Both the position numbers and the translations under genes were made by a program. A stretch of DNA of 64,000 nucleotides from Nocardioides seonyuensis (GTDB taxonomy: Bacteria; Actinomycetota; Actinomycetes; Propionibacteriales; Nocardioidaceae), in the NCBI RefSeq assembly GCF_004683965.1, contig NZ_CP038436.1:744001-808000 (forward strand), read 5' to 3'. Of this stretch, positions 9,110-17,631 are shown in pieces; within the stretch, counting starts at the first letter, position 1, and each line of letters opens with the position of its first letter. Under the pieces are notes generated by a model. The model had not been told where the DNA came from. It was given only the letters and a program-made list of their open reading frames with translations, and made no database searches.

Positions 9110-11038
9110 ATGAGCATCTCGAACACCTGGGCGCGACCTGCCGGCTTCGTCTTCGTCATCGTGCTCGTCACCACGGCTCTCTGCACGGTCGCGCCGGCCG
9201 AGACGACGACTTCCGTCGACACCAAGACCGTCCTGGCCTGGGGACGCAACACGTGGAACGAGTCCGACATCGTGCCGGGCCTCGGCGACGTGAAGCAGAT
9301 CTCCTCCACAGCTCACAACGTGGTCCTCAAGAACGACGGCACGGTCGTCTCATGGGGACACAACACCTACGGGGAGAGCGACGTCCCCGAGGGCCTCACC
9401 GACGTCGTGGAAGTCGCGTCCGGGGGGTTCCACTCCATGGCCCTCAAGCGGAACGGCTCCTTGGTGATGTGGGGCCAGAACACGCACGGGCAGGCCACGG
9501 CACCCGACGGCCTCGACGACATCGCCCACATCTCCGGCGGCCGCTTCCACAGCCTCGTCCTCCACGACAACGGCAAGGTGAGCGCGTGGGGAAGCAACTC
9601 GCACGGCCAGTCCGACGTCCCCAGCGACCTCAAGAACGTCGTGGCCATCGACGGCGGCGGCTGGCACAACGTCGCCCTGCTGACTGACGGCACCGTCAAG
9701 GCTTGGGGCAGCAACCAGTACGGACAGACCGACGTCCCCGCTGGTCTCAAGGACGTGGTTGCCGTGGCGGCAGGCTGGAACCACAGCATGGCGATGCGCG
9801 ACGACGGCACCGTGGTGGCCTGGGGCAGCGACGAGTTCGGTCAGTCAAGCGTGCCAGAAGACCTGCCGCCCGTTTCCATGATCGCTGCCGGGGGAACTCA
9901 CAGCCTCGTAGCGTTCCCCGACGGGACCGTGGCGACGTGGGGAGACGAGGCCTTCGGGATTCAGCAGATCCCGGAGGACATCACCGGCGTCACCCAGATC
10001 TCTGCCAAGGCGATGCACAGCGTGGTGATCGCCGATGATCCCCCGCCCACGCAGGTGCGCAATCTCTACGCCTCGGCGCTCTCGAACACGAAAGTCACCC
10101 TCAACTGGAACCGTCCGAACGGACTGACCGACGGTGACGTCCATCGGTTCATCGTGCGGAGGGCGTCCGGCGCCGTGCCACCCGCACAGGTGACGGACGG
10201 CGTCGACATCCCGGTCACCTGGCCTCGGCAGTACGCCACCGACACCGCCGGGGTACCCACCGGCCAGCAGGTCTCCTACTCAGTGTTCGCCGTGGATCTG
10301 GCGGGCAATGCAGGGACACCCACGAGCCTCACGTTCCCCGCCGCCCTCCCTGGGCCCGTCACCGGCACGACCGCCACGCTCGAGTCCCCCACGAGTCTCA
10401 CCCTCTCCTGGGTCAACCCCGACGTCGAACTCCGCAGGAGCATCGTCCGCCGGGCCGATGGCACCAGACCGCCGGAGAGCGCCACATCCGGCCGCAGCGT
10501 CGCGCTGCCCGAGGGCGTGGTCACCGGCGTCACCCTCACTGGCTTGGCGACGAACACCACCTACAGCTACTCCGTCTTTGCCCAGGACCGCTTCGGGAAC
10601 GTCAGCCCGCTCGTGCCCAACGGCACGGTCACCGTCAATACCAGCACCGGCGTGCTGGCCCCGGGATCGACCGCGGCCACGCCGACGCCGACGACCCCGA
10701 CGCCGACAACCCCGACCCCGACCCCGACGCCGACGACCCCGACGACCCCGACGCCCAGCCGGTCCGCGAGCACCGTGCGGGCCAAGGCGCCCAGGAAGGT
10801 CCGCGTCGGCATGGCCGTACGGCTCAGAGTGCGGGTCTCCGACGCGAGGGCCACGGGCACGGTCCGGGTCCTGCGCAAGGGCAGGGTGATCAGTAGGGCG
10901 GCCGTCGAGAACGGCATGGCAACGGCGCGGCTCCGCAAGTTCGCAAAGGCGGGCAGGGTCAGGCTGGCGGTGACGTACTCGGGGTCGGCCAGCCTCGCGC
11001 CATCCTCATCGTCCCTGGTCCTCCGCGTCCGGAAGTAG
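9110..11038 (+). CDS. Secreted RCC1-repeat beta-propeller protein with Fn3-like and Ig-like domains
   Basis: 642 residues with a signal peptide (residues 1-31, cut near VAPAE). Residues 40 to about 305 hold seven RCC1-type blades, each with a WG motif (LAWGRN, VSWGHN, VMWGQN, SAWGSN, KAWGSN, VAWGSD, ATWGDE), which closes a seven-bladed propeller. Two fibronectin III-like domains follow (about 310-520, each with IVRRA and TYSYSVFA or VSYSVFA), then a Thr-Pro linker, then a basic Ig-like domain to the end. GAGGAAG precedes the ATG at 9110. Function is unknown; the architecture suggests an extracellular binding protein. No sortase signal or C-terminal membrane anchor is present. Confidence 0.88.
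   Translation: MSISNTWARPAGFVFVIVLVTTALCTVAPAETTTSVDTKTVLAWGRNTWNESDIVPGLGDVKQISSTAHNVVLKNDGTVVSWGHNTYGESDVPEGLTDVVEVASGGFHSMALKRNGSLVMWGQNTHGQATAPDGLDDIAHISGGRFHSLVLHDNGKVSAWGSNSHGQSDVPSDLKNVVAIDGGGWHNVALLTDGTVKAWGSNQYGQTDVPAGLKDVVAVAAGWNHSMAMRDDGTVVAWGSDEFGQSSVPEDLPPVSMIAAGGTHSLVAFPDGTVATWGDEAFGIQQIPEDITGVTQISAKAMHSVVIADDPPPTQVRNLYASALSNTKVTLNWNRPNGLTDGDVHRFIVRRASGAVPPAQVTDGVDIPVTWPRQYATDTAGVPTGQQVSYSVFAVDLAGNAGTPTSLTFPAALPGPVTGTTATLESPTSLTLSWVNPDVELRRSIVRRADGTRPPESATSGRSVALPEGVVTGVTLTGLATNTTYSYSVFAQDRFGNVSPLVPNGTVTVNTSTGVLAPGSTAATPTPTTPTPTTPTPTPTPTTPTTPTPSRSASTVRAKAPRKVRVGMAVRLRVRVSDARATGTVRVLRKGRVISRAAVENGMATARLRKFAKAGRVRLAVTYSGSASLAPSSSSLVLRVRK
10681..10755 (+). repeat. Low-complexity Thr-Pro coding repeat
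   Basis: Imperfect CCGACG/CCGACC hexamer runs code a (TP)n linker between the Fn3-like domains and the C-terminal Ig-like domain of the RCC1 protein. Such runs change length easily by slippage. Confidence 0.85.
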
Positions 11039-11161
11039 GCCGCCCACCGAGTGGGACCGCATCCGCGCTGACCGACAACGGGATGATCTGCACCGTCCGG
11101 TTCGCCGGCGGCAGTGGCGGACGCAGCACGCTCGAGCACTGCGGCGCTGCCGCGAGCCTTG

Positions 11162-11240
11162 CTCCCCGGGTAGGAGTCGAACCTACGTCGCTAGTCCTGA
11201 TTCAAAGTCAGGCGGGCCCTGCCGGCAGACCAACCGGGGA
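11162..11240 (-). tRNA. tRNA-Gln (TTG anticodon), atypical shape
   Basis: Read on the minus strand. The 7-bp acceptor stem TCCCCGG/CCGGGGA is complete with discriminator G. The D stem is GGTC/GGCC, the anticodon stem CCTGA/TCAGG holds loop CTTTGAA (anticodon TTG, glutamine), and the T arm is GTAGG-TTCGACT-CCTAC. The total is 79 nt. Two points are unusual for a class I tRNA: two bases rather than one lie between the D and anticodon stems, and the variable region is nine bases. No CCA is encoded. A TAGGCT -10 box lies 11 bases upstream. Confidence 0.8.
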
Positions 11241-11251
11241 ATGTGCGACCC

Positions 11252-11257
11252 AGCCTA
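11252..11257 (-). promoter_or_regulatory. -10 box of the tRNA-Gln gene
   Basis: TAGGCT on the minus strand, 11 nt before the tRNA 5' end; no clear -35 was found. Confidence 0.4.
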
Positions 11258-11336
11258 GAGTCCGCGGGGCCCGACCCTCACCAGACCCTCACAGGAGCCG
11301 GGGCGATCCCTGATGGGCAGTGTCTCTCGAGACCGC

Positions 11337-11342
11337 TAGCGT
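11337..11342 (+). promoter_or_regulatory. -10 box, leaderless start of the ABC operon
   Basis: TAGCGT followed by 7 nt and then GTG at 11350. There is no ribosome binding site, so transcription probably begins at the start codon. Confidence 0.6.
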
Positions 11343-11349
11343 GACGCCC

Positions 11350-12315
11350 GTGACAATCGGAGAGGCGCGGGTCATCGAGACCTCAGGCCTGACCAAGAGG
11401 TTCGGCCAGGTCGAGGCCCTGACCGACCTGACCGTGAGCGTGGGCGAGGGCGTCACCGGCCTCGTGGGCGCCAACGGTGCGGGCAAGTCCACCCTGATCA
11501 AGATCCTGCTCGGGCTGCTCGACCCCACCGACGGGACCGCGCGCGTGCTGGGCCACGACATCTCGAGCCAGGCACAGGAGATCCGCCGGCTCGTCGGCTA
11601 CATGCCGGAGCACGACTGCCTGCCACCCGACGTGAGCGCCAGCGACTTCGTGGTGCACATGGGACGGATGTCGGGGCTGCCGGCGACCGCCGCCCGGGAG
11701 CGTGCGGCCGACATCCTGCGGCACGTCGGGCTCGACGAGGAGCGCTACCGCCAGATGGGTGGCTACTCCACCGGCATGAAGCAGCGCGCCAAGCTCGCCC
11801 AGGCACTGGTCCACGACCCACGACTGGTCTTCCTGGACGAGCCGACCAACGGCCTCGACCCAGCCGCCCGCGTCGACATGCTGCACCTGGTCCAGCGGAT
11901 CGGACGCGACTTCGGCATCGCCGTGCTGGTCACCTCCCACCTCCTCGGCGAGCTCGAGCGGGTGAGCGACCACGTCATCGTCCTGGACGGCGGCCACCTG
12001 CTGCGATCCAGCGCCACCGCCGACTTCCTCAAGCACACGGGCGGACTGCTGGTGGAGGTGATCGGCGGGGACGCCGAGCGTGACCAGCTGGGCGAGGCGC
12101 TCGCGCGAGCCGGCCTGACCTGCCACCCTCGGGGCCAGCTGGTGGCGGTCGACCCGCCGCCACAAGGCCTCGCCGTCCACGACGTCGTACGCGACACCGC
12201 CGCCGACCTTGGCCTGGCGCTGGTGCGCATCCAGCCCGACCAGGCCCACCTGGAGGACGTCTTCATGAGCTCCTCGACGACCGCCGGCGCAGCCGCACCC
12301 GGAGGCCCGGCATGA
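11350..12315 (+). CDS. ABC transporter ATP-binding protein 1
   Basis: 321-residue ATPase subunit of an ABC-2-type exporter. Walker A GANGAGKST, signature YSTGMKQRAKLAQAL, Walker B LVFLDEPTNGLDP and the switch histidine in VTSHLLGELE are all present; the tail (about 225-321) is a subunit-specific extension. The GTG at 11350 is chosen because a TAGCGT box lies 7 nt upstream; GTGs at 11320 and 11341 are less likely. It is first of four genes, each joined to the next by an ATGA overlap, so the two ATPases and two permeases are translationally coupled. The substrate is unknown. Confidence 0.9.
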   Translation: MTIGEARVIETSGLTKRFGQVEALTDLTVSVGEGVTGLVGANGAGKSTLIKILLGLLDPTDGTARVLGHDISSQAQEIRRLVGYMPEHDCLPPDVSASDFVVHMGRMSGLPATAARERAADILRHVGLDEERYRQMGGYSTGMKQRAKLAQALVHDPRLVFLDEPTNGLDPAARVDMLHLVQRIGRDFGIAVLVTSHLLGELERVSDHVIVLDGGHLLRSSATADFLKHTGGLLVEVIGGDAERDQLGEALARAGLTCHPRGQLVAVDPPPQGLAVHDVVRDTAADLGLALVRIQPDQAHLEDVFMSSSTTAGAAAPGGPA

Positions 12316-13187
12316 CCGAGCGCACCGGCGTCATCCACGACATCGGCTACCGCGGCTACGACGGCCAGCGGGAGGCCGACCTCACGCTGGCCCGCACCCT
12401 GTTCGTCACCGGCATGCGCCACGCCTACGGCCTGGGTCGCTCGGGCCGGTCCAAGGTGCTGCCCTTCCTGCTGCTGGGCCTCAACGTCCTCCCGGCCCTG
12501 ATCATCGTCGGGGTCGTCACGATCGTGGAGCTCGACGAGCTGCCGCTGTCCTACACCGCCTACACCAGCCAGCTCCAGATGGTGGTGAGCCTCTTCGCCG
12601 CGGCGCAGGCACCGGTGCTGTTCTCGCGCGACCTGCGGCACCGCTCGATCGTGCTCTACCTCGCCCGACCGCTCTCACCGGCGCTGTTCGCCCTGACCCG
12701 CTGGGCCTCGCTGGCGACGGCCGTGCTCGTCTTCACGCTGCTCCCGACGCTCGTGCTCTACGCCGGCGCGCTGCTGGCCGGGCTCGACGCCGGCCAGGAG
12801 ACTCCGCTGCTGCTGAAGTCCCTGGCGCTGCAGGTCCTGCTGGCCTGCCTGCTCGCCGGGCTCACGGGCCTCATCGCCTCGTGGGCGCTGCGCCGCGGCT
12901 TCGCCGTGGTGGCGTCCATCATCGTGCTGATCGTCGTGGTCGGGATCGTGCTGATCTTCCAGGCCATCAGCCAGGAGGAGGGGATCAGCGCCGTCGGCGA
13001 GGTGGCCGGCCTCTTCTCCCCGTGGACCCTCCACAACGGCCTGGCCGAGGCCTGGGACTCCGGGGGCCGGTCGATCGTGTCGCTCTCGGCGACCTGGGTC
13101 GTCGTCTACGTCGCGACCGCCCTCGCAGTCAGCGGCGCATGCGTGCTGCTGCTCGTCCGTCGCTTCACCAAGGTCGGTGCCCGATGA
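12312..13187 (+). CDS. ABC transporter permease 1
   Basis: 291-residue membrane subunit with about six hydrophobic spans (for example around VLPFLLLGLNVLPALIIVGV and IIVLIVVVGIVLIFQAI). The N-terminal GVIHDIGYRGYDGQR stretch is seen in a family of actinobacterial ABC permeases paired with this type of ATPase. The start overlaps the stop of the upstream ATPase (ATGA). It presumably forms the channel for one or both ATPases of the operon. Confidence 0.85.
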   Translation: MTERTGVIHDIGYRGYDGQREADLTLARTLFVTGMRHAYGLGRSGRSKVLPFLLLGLNVLPALIIVGVVTIVELDELPLSYTAYTSQLQMVVSLFAAAQAPVLFSRDLRHRSIVLYLARPLSPALFALTRWASLATAVLVFTLLPTLVLYAGALLAGLDAGQETPLLLKSLALQVLLACLLAGLTGLIASWALRRGFAVVASIIVLIVVVGIVLIFQAISQEEGISAVGEVAGLFSPWTLHNGLAEAWDSGGRSIVSLSATWVVVYVATALAVSGACVLLLVRRFTKVGAR

Positions 13188-14113
13188 GCACGCTCGTCCT
13201 CGACAAGGTCTCCCGCTGGTTCGGCAACGTCGTCGCCGTCAATGACATCTCGATGACGATCGGGCCGGGCGTGACCGGACTGCTCGGACCCAACGGCGCC
13301 GGCAAGACCACGCTGATGGCGATGATGTCGGGCTTCCTTCCCCCCTCGTCGGGGTCGGTGACCATCGACGGCGAGCCCGTGTGGCGCCGCACCGACGCCT
13401 ACCGCCAGATCGGGCTGGTCCCCGAGCGCGAGCTGAGCTTCGGCTACCTCACGGGTCGGCAGTTCGTGCGCGCCAACGCCGACCTCCACCGCCTGCCTGA
13501 GGCTGCAGCCGCCACGGAGACGATCCTCGGCGTGGTCGACATGGTCGAGCCGGCCCAGCGGCGTATCGACACCTACTCCAAGGGCATGCGGCAGCGGATC
13601 AAGATCGCAGCGGCACTGGTGCACGACCCGGCGATCCTGCTGCTCGACGAGCCGTTCAACGGGGTCGACCCGCGTCAGCGGATGCACCTGATGGACCTCC
13701 TGCGGCGCCTCGGCGACGAGGGCCGGACCGTGCTGTTCAGCTCCCACATCCTCGAGGAGGTCGAGCGGCTCGCACGCCACATCGAGGTCGTGGTGTCCGG
13801 GCGCCACGCGGCCTCCGGCGACTTCGGGGCCATCCGCAGGCTGATGACAGACCGCCCGGTGCGCTACTCGATCACCTCCAGCGACGACCGTCGGCTCGGT
13901 GCCGTGCTGATGGCCCAGCCCTCGGTCCAGTCGGTGGCCCTCGATCCCCGGGGAGCCTTGCGCGTCCAGGTCACCGACCTGGGGGCGTTCGCCTCCACCC
14001 TCCCGGGCCTGGCGCGCACCGAAGGCGTCACGCTGTTCGAGCTCTCGCCCAGCGACGAGTCGCTCGAGAGCGTCTTCGCCTACCTCGTCGACCGGCAGGG
14101 AGCGGCCCGATGA
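13184..14113 (+). CDS. ABC transporter ATP-binding protein 2
   Basis: 309 residues. Walker A GPNGAGKTTL, signature YSKGMRQRIKIAAAL, Walker B ILLLDEPFNGVDP and the H-loop in SSHILEEVE are intact. The ATG at 13184 overlaps the permease stop (ATGA); the longer in-frame extension back to 12881 is read-through of the permease gene and is rejected. It is a second, divergent ATPase in the same operon (its signature is KG rather than TG), suggesting a heteromeric exporter or two transporters made together. Confidence 0.9.
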   Translation: MSTLVLDKVSRWFGNVVAVNDISMTIGPGVTGLLGPNGAGKTTLMAMMSGFLPPSSGSVTIDGEPVWRRTDAYRQIGLVPERELSFGYLTGRQFVRANADLHRLPEAAAATETILGVVDMVEPAQRRIDTYSKGMRQRIKIAAALVHDPAILLLDEPFNGVDPRQRMHLMDLLRRLGDEGRTVLFSSHILEEVERLARHIEVVVSGRHAASGDFGAIRRLMTDRPVRYSITSSDDRRLGAVLMAQPSVQSVALDPRGALRVQVTDLGAFASTLPGLARTEGVTLFELSPSDESLESVFAYLVDRQGAAR

Positions 14114-14811
14114 TCAACTCCACGATCACCAAGCTCGCCCTCCAGGCCCTGCTCGGCCGCCGGCGCTTCTGGGTCCTGGTGGCGTTCCCCGTGCTGATGC
14201 TCGCGCTCACCGGCGCACTCGTCGCGATGGCCGACGGCGACGCCGGCTTCCAGCTGGTCGCGATCCTCGGCCTGCCTCTCGTGCTGCCCCTCGTCGCCAT
14301 CCTGGCCTCCTCGGCCGTGCTCGGGCCCGAGGTCGACGACGGTTCGGTCGTCTACCTGCTCTCCAAGCCCGTCGACCGCCACGTCGTCGCCGTCTCCAAG
14401 TGGGTGGTGGCGTGGGCGACCACGATCGTGGTCGGCGCGGGCTCCCTGCTCGTCGCCGGGCTCGTCGCCGGCGGAGGGGAGCAGGCGCTCGCGTGGTTCG
14501 TCGCTGCCGCGGCCGCCGGAACCGCCTACAGCGCCCTGTTCCTCGCACTGTCGGCCCTCACCCGCCACGCCGTCGTGATCGGCCTGGTCTTCGTGCTGAT
14601 CTGGGAGAACCTCCTCGGCAGCATCCTGAGCGGCATCGCGTGGCTCAGCGTCACCGCGTGGGGCGTGCGGATCGGCCACGAGGTCTCCTCGGTGCTCGAC
14701 GCGCCGGCCAACCTGCCGTGGGCACTCGCCGCCTGCCTGGTGGTCACCGTCGGCGGGCTCTGGTTCGCCGGCGACCGGCTGCGCTCGTTCGCACTGACGG
14801 GGGACGAGTAG
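14110..14811 (+). CDS. ABC transporter permease 2
   Basis: 233-residue ABC-2-type permease with about six membrane spans, including FWVLVAFPVLMLALTGALVA and the VYLLSKPVDRH cytoplasmic segment typical of the NosY/ABC-2 group. It overlaps the preceding ATPase stop (ATGA) and ends the operon; ligC follows after 16 nt with its own promoter box. Confidence 0.85.
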   Translation: MINSTITKLALQALLGRRRFWVLVAFPVLMLALTGALVAMADGDAGFQLVAILGLPLVLPLVAILASSAVLGPEVDDGSVVYLLSKPVDRHVVAVSKWVVAWATTIVVGAGSLLVAGLVAGGGEQALAWFVAAAAAGTAYSALFLALSALTRHAVVIGLVFVLIWENLLGSILSGIAWLSVTAWGVRIGHEVSSVLDAPANLPWALAACLVVTVGGLWFAGDRLRSFALTGDE

Positions 14812-14814
14812 GGA

Positions 14815-14820
14815 TAGCGT
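14815..14820 (+). promoter_or_regulatory. -10 box, leaderless start of ligC
   Basis: TAGCGT, 7 nt, then GTG at 14828. It is the same hexamer and spacing as the ABC operon start at 11337. Confidence 0.6.
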
Positions 14821-14827
14821 CGGCACC

Positions 14828-15934
14828 GTGGACCTTCCCGTGATGCCACCCCTGCTCCCGATGCTCGCCAAGAGCGTGTCCGGCGTGCCCGACCCTGCCA
14901 AGCACGGCGGCCTCAGCTTCGAGCCGAAGTGGGACGGCTTCCGCTGCCTGGTCTTCAAGGACGGCGACGAGGTCGAGCTCACGAGCCGCAACACCAAGCC
15001 GCTCACCCGCTACTTCCCCGAGGTGGTCGAGGCGATGCGCCAGCAGCTGCCCGACCGGGTCGTCCTCGACGGCGAGCTGTTCGTCGGCCTCGAGGGCCCC
15101 CAGGGGTGGCGCCTGGAGTTCGAGACCCTCCAGGAGCGCATCCACCCGGCCGCCAGCCGGATCACCAGGCTCGCCGAGGAGACCCCGGCCGGGTTCGTGG
15201 CCTTCGACCTCCTCGCCCTCGGCGAGGAGTCCTACCTCGACCGCCCGCTGACCGAGCGGCGGGCCGCCCTCACCGAGGCGCTCGCCCGCCTCGACGGCCG
15301 CGGCCCGTGCTTCCTCACCCGCACCACCGAGGACCCCGAGGTCGCCGAGCGCTGGTTCCACGAGTTCGAGGGAGCAGGGCTCGACGGGGTCGTCGCCAAG
15401 CCGCTGGGGGCGTCGTACCAACCCAACAAGCGCACCATGCTCAAGATCAAGCACGAGCGCACTGCCGACGTCGTTCTCGCCGGCTACCGCGAGCACAAGA
15501 CCTCCACGCCCGAGGCGCCGCTGGTCGGCTCGCTGCTCCTGGGCCTGTACGACGCCTCGGGCGACCTGCAGCACATCGGCGTCTCGGCCAGCTTCACCGC
15601 CAAGCGCCGCGCCGAGCTGTGGGAGGAGCTCCAGCCGCTGGTGGTCGACATCGCCGACCACCCGTGGGGCCGGTGGAACGAGTTCCTGACCGCCAACCCC
15701 GACCGGGTGCCGGGCACGCAGAGCCGCTGGAGCCAGGGCAAGGACCTCTCCTTCACGCCGTTGCGTCCCGAGCGGGTGCTGGAGGTGAAGTACGACCACA
15801 TGGAGGGGCACCGGTTCCGCCACACCGCCCACTTCAAGCGGTGGCGGCCCGACCGCGACCCCGAGTCCTGCGGATACGCTCAGCTCGAGGAGCCCGCCGG
15901 CTACGACCTCACGCGGATCTTGAGCACCGACTGA
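14828..15934 (+). CDS. ligC: ATP-dependent DNA ligase, LigC type
   Basis: 368-residue ATP-dependent ligase made of an adenylation domain and an OB-fold only, the size and layout of mycobacterial LigC. Motif I is EPKWDGFR, with the AMP-binding lysine at about residue 37. LDGELFV, VAFDLLAL, DGVVAKPLG and the motif V lysine pair LKIKHERTADVV follow in order. The OB domain begins near residue 225. No polymerase or nuclease domain is fused and no Ku gene is nearby. LigC enzymes act in base-excision or gap repair in mycobacteria; that role here is by family only. The GTG start is fixed by the TAGCGT box 7 nt upstream. Confidence 0.9.
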   Translation: MDLPVMPPLLPMLAKSVSGVPDPAKHGGLSFEPKWDGFRCLVFKDGDEVELTSRNTKPLTRYFPEVVEAMRQQLPDRVVLDGELFVGLEGPQGWRLEFETLQERIHPAASRITRLAEETPAGFVAFDLLALGEESYLDRPLTERRAALTEALARLDGRGPCFLTRTTEDPEVAERWFHEFEGAGLDGVVAKPLGASYQPNKRTMLKIKHERTADVVLAGYREHKTSTPEAPLVGSLLLGLYDASGDLQHIGVSASFTAKRRAELWEELQPLVVDIADHPWGRWNEFLTANPDRVPGTQSRWSQGKDLSFTPLRPERVLEVKYDHMEGHRFRHTAHFKRWRPDRDPESCGYAQLEEPAGYDLTRILSTD

Positions 15935-15964
15935 GCTCGACCAGACCAGGCTCGACCAGACCAG
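15935..15964 (+). repeat. 15-bp exact tandem duplication
   Basis: GCTCGACCAGACCAG occurs twice without a gap between the ligC stop and the ribosome binding site of the next gene. It may be a slippage product. Confidence 0.8.
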
Positions 15965-15974
15965 GGAGACAGCA

Positions 15975-16538
15975 ATGACCGAGGACAGCATCCACGACGG
16001 CCACGGCACCTACGACGTCGTGCTGCTGGTGGAGCAGGCCATGTCCGCCACCGATGCCGCCCAGGTGCACTCGCTCCACGAGGAGATCAGCGACCAGGTG
16101 GTCTACCACGTGCTGCTGCCGCTGGAGGACGCCGCCGCTCGCATCGAGTCCTCGCTCGGCACCCTCGGTGCCGGCGACCTGATGGCCTCCCCCGGGCTGG
16201 CCCTCGGTGACATCGACATCGAGTCGGTGCGACGTGAGTGCCAGGAGCGCTCCGAGTCCGACCTCGAGGCGACTCTCGGCGCGCTTCGCCAGACCGGCGC
16301 TCAGGCACAGGGCTCCGTGACGACCGCGCCTCCGGTGGACGCCCTGGTGGAGAAGGTCTCCGAGGTGGACGCGCGCGAGACGATCATCTTGACCCGCCCC
16401 CACGTGGTCGCCGAGTTCTTCCACGTCGACTGGACCTCTCGCGCCCGCCGCAAGCTCGGCGTGCCCGTGCTCCACCTGATCGAGCACGAGACGTTCGACG
16501 AGCAGTCGGGCGGCGGAGAGGGCGTCAGCGGCCTCTGA
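15975..16538 (+). CDS. Universal-stress-like small protein of unknown function
   Basis: 187 residues, soluble, acidic. The opening YDVVLLVEQAMS reads like the first strand of an alpha/beta nucleotide-binding fold, and the C-terminal TRPHVVAEFFHVDWTSRARR with GVPVLHL resembles the end of a universal stress protein; I do not see a clear ATP-binding glycine motif, so the assignment is tentative. GGGAG precedes the ATG. The 3' end overlaps the convergent sulfotransferase gene by 14 bp. Its position after ligC suggests, but does not show, co-expression. Confidence 0.75.
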   Translation: MTEDSIHDGHGTYDVVLLVEQAMSATDAAQVHSLHEEISDQVVYHVLLPLEDAAARIESSLGTLGAGDLMASPGLALGDIDIESVRRECQERSESDLEATLGALRQTGAQAQGSVTTAPPVDALVEKVSEVDARETIILTRPHVVAEFFHVDWTSRARRKLGVPVLHLIEHETFDEQSGGGEGVSGL

Positions 16539-17586
16539 TCCGGCGGCGCGCGGCCCGGCCGAGGATGCGGACCGCCTCGCGGCCACCGATGTCGCCCCCG
16601 GTGGACTGCCTCGCCTCGGCGAGCTCGCGTCGCAGGTTGGCCACCGTCGCGCGCTGCGCGTCGCGCGCCTCCCGGCCCGCCAGGGTCGACTCGGCCTTGG
16701 TGTGGTCGAAGGTCAGCGCCACCGCATCGGCGTAGCGCGCCTTGTAGTCCTCGTGGATCTGGTCGAGTCTCGCCATGGAGGCCTCGTCGGCCGGCTCGGC
16801 CACCAGGGCGCCGAGCAGCTGCCAGACCTCCTCGGCCATCTCGCGCAGCCAGTCGGGGGTGCGCACGTCGTCCCAGGTGAGCTGGGACTTGCGCATCGAC
16901 GGCTCGATGAAGTCGTCGACGGGATGAGGCTCGCGTTCGTCGAGGTCGGTGTTGAAGCTCAGGTCGAGCTGGTGCTGCACCGGCTCGAGGGCGGTGCGCC
17001 AGTCGGCGAGCAGGTCGCCGTACCGCACGAACGCGCGCTTGTGGCGACGACCGGCGTGCTCGGTCAGCAGCGCCGCGTGCACCCAGCCGGCGACGTTGGA
17101 GGTCTCCTTGGTGAGGCGGAGCTCGTCGGACTGGCTGGAGAGGTAGGCGATCTCGCGTGAGCCGACGACCTCGGCCGGGTGGCGCAGCGCCGTCAGCCAG
17201 CGCAGGTCGGCGTCGAGCTCGGCGCTGACCTCCTCCCACACCCGGGCGAACCAGAAGGCGTGCGGGTCCTTGACCACGACCTGCTCCGGCTCGAGCTGAC
17301 CTGCGAGCCACTCCCGCAGCTCACCGCTCGGGACCCCCGAGGCGACGTACGACGCCACCAGGTCGACCGCCGCGGGGCGGCTGTCGATGTTGAACAGCGC
17401 CAGCTCCTTGAGGTGGCGCTTGTGGAAGTCGATGACCCACTTCGGCTCGTAGAACCCGCGCGGGTTGGTCTCCGAGGCCTCCACCTCGGGCTGGGGCACG
17501 TGCAGGCCCAGCCGCTTCAGGGTGCCGGCGAGCGAGCTGGTGCCGCTGCGGCCCGACCCGGAGACGAGGACGAGGGGGGTGGGCAT
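16525..17586 (-). CDS. Sulfotransferase family protein
   Basis: 353 residues. The N-terminal LVLVSGSGRSGTSSLAGTL is the 5'-phosphosulfate-binding loop of PAPS sulfotransferases, and LTALRHPAEVVGSRE is the 3'-phosphate-binding motif. The last 60 or so residues form a charged helix (LANLRREL-type heptads) that could be a coiled coil. The ATG at 17586 has AAGGTG upstream. The gene diverges from the GT4-Stealth gene with only 45 bp between starts, so the two may share control and act on one cell-surface glycan; acceptor unknown. Confidence 0.85.
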   Translation of the reverse strand: MPTPLVLVSGSGRSGTSSLAGTLKRLGLHVPQPEVEASETNPRGFYEPKWVIDFHKRHLKELALFNIDSRPAAVDLVASYVASGVPSGELREWLAGQLEPEQVVVKDPHAFWFARVWEEVSAELDADLRWLTALRHPAEVVGSREIAYLSSQSDELRLTKETSNVAGWVHAALLTEHAGRRHKRAFVRYGDLLADWRTALEPVQHQLDLSFNTDLDEREPHPVDDFIEPSMRKSQLTWDDVRTPDWLREMAEEVWQLLGALVAEPADEASMARLDQIHEDYKARYADAVALTFDHTKAESTLAGREARDAQRATVANLRRELAEARQSTGGDIGGREAVRILGRAARRRIRGR

Positions 17587-17618
17587 GGCGGTCACCTTAT
17601 CGGCCGGGTGGCTCCCTC

Positions 17619-17624
17619 TAGGAT
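17619..17624 (+). promoter_or_regulatory. -10 box, leaderless start of the GT4-Stealth gene
   Basis: TAGGAT, 7 nt, then GTG at 17632; no ribosome binding site is seen. Confidence 0.6.
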
Positions 17625-17631
17625 CGACGGT

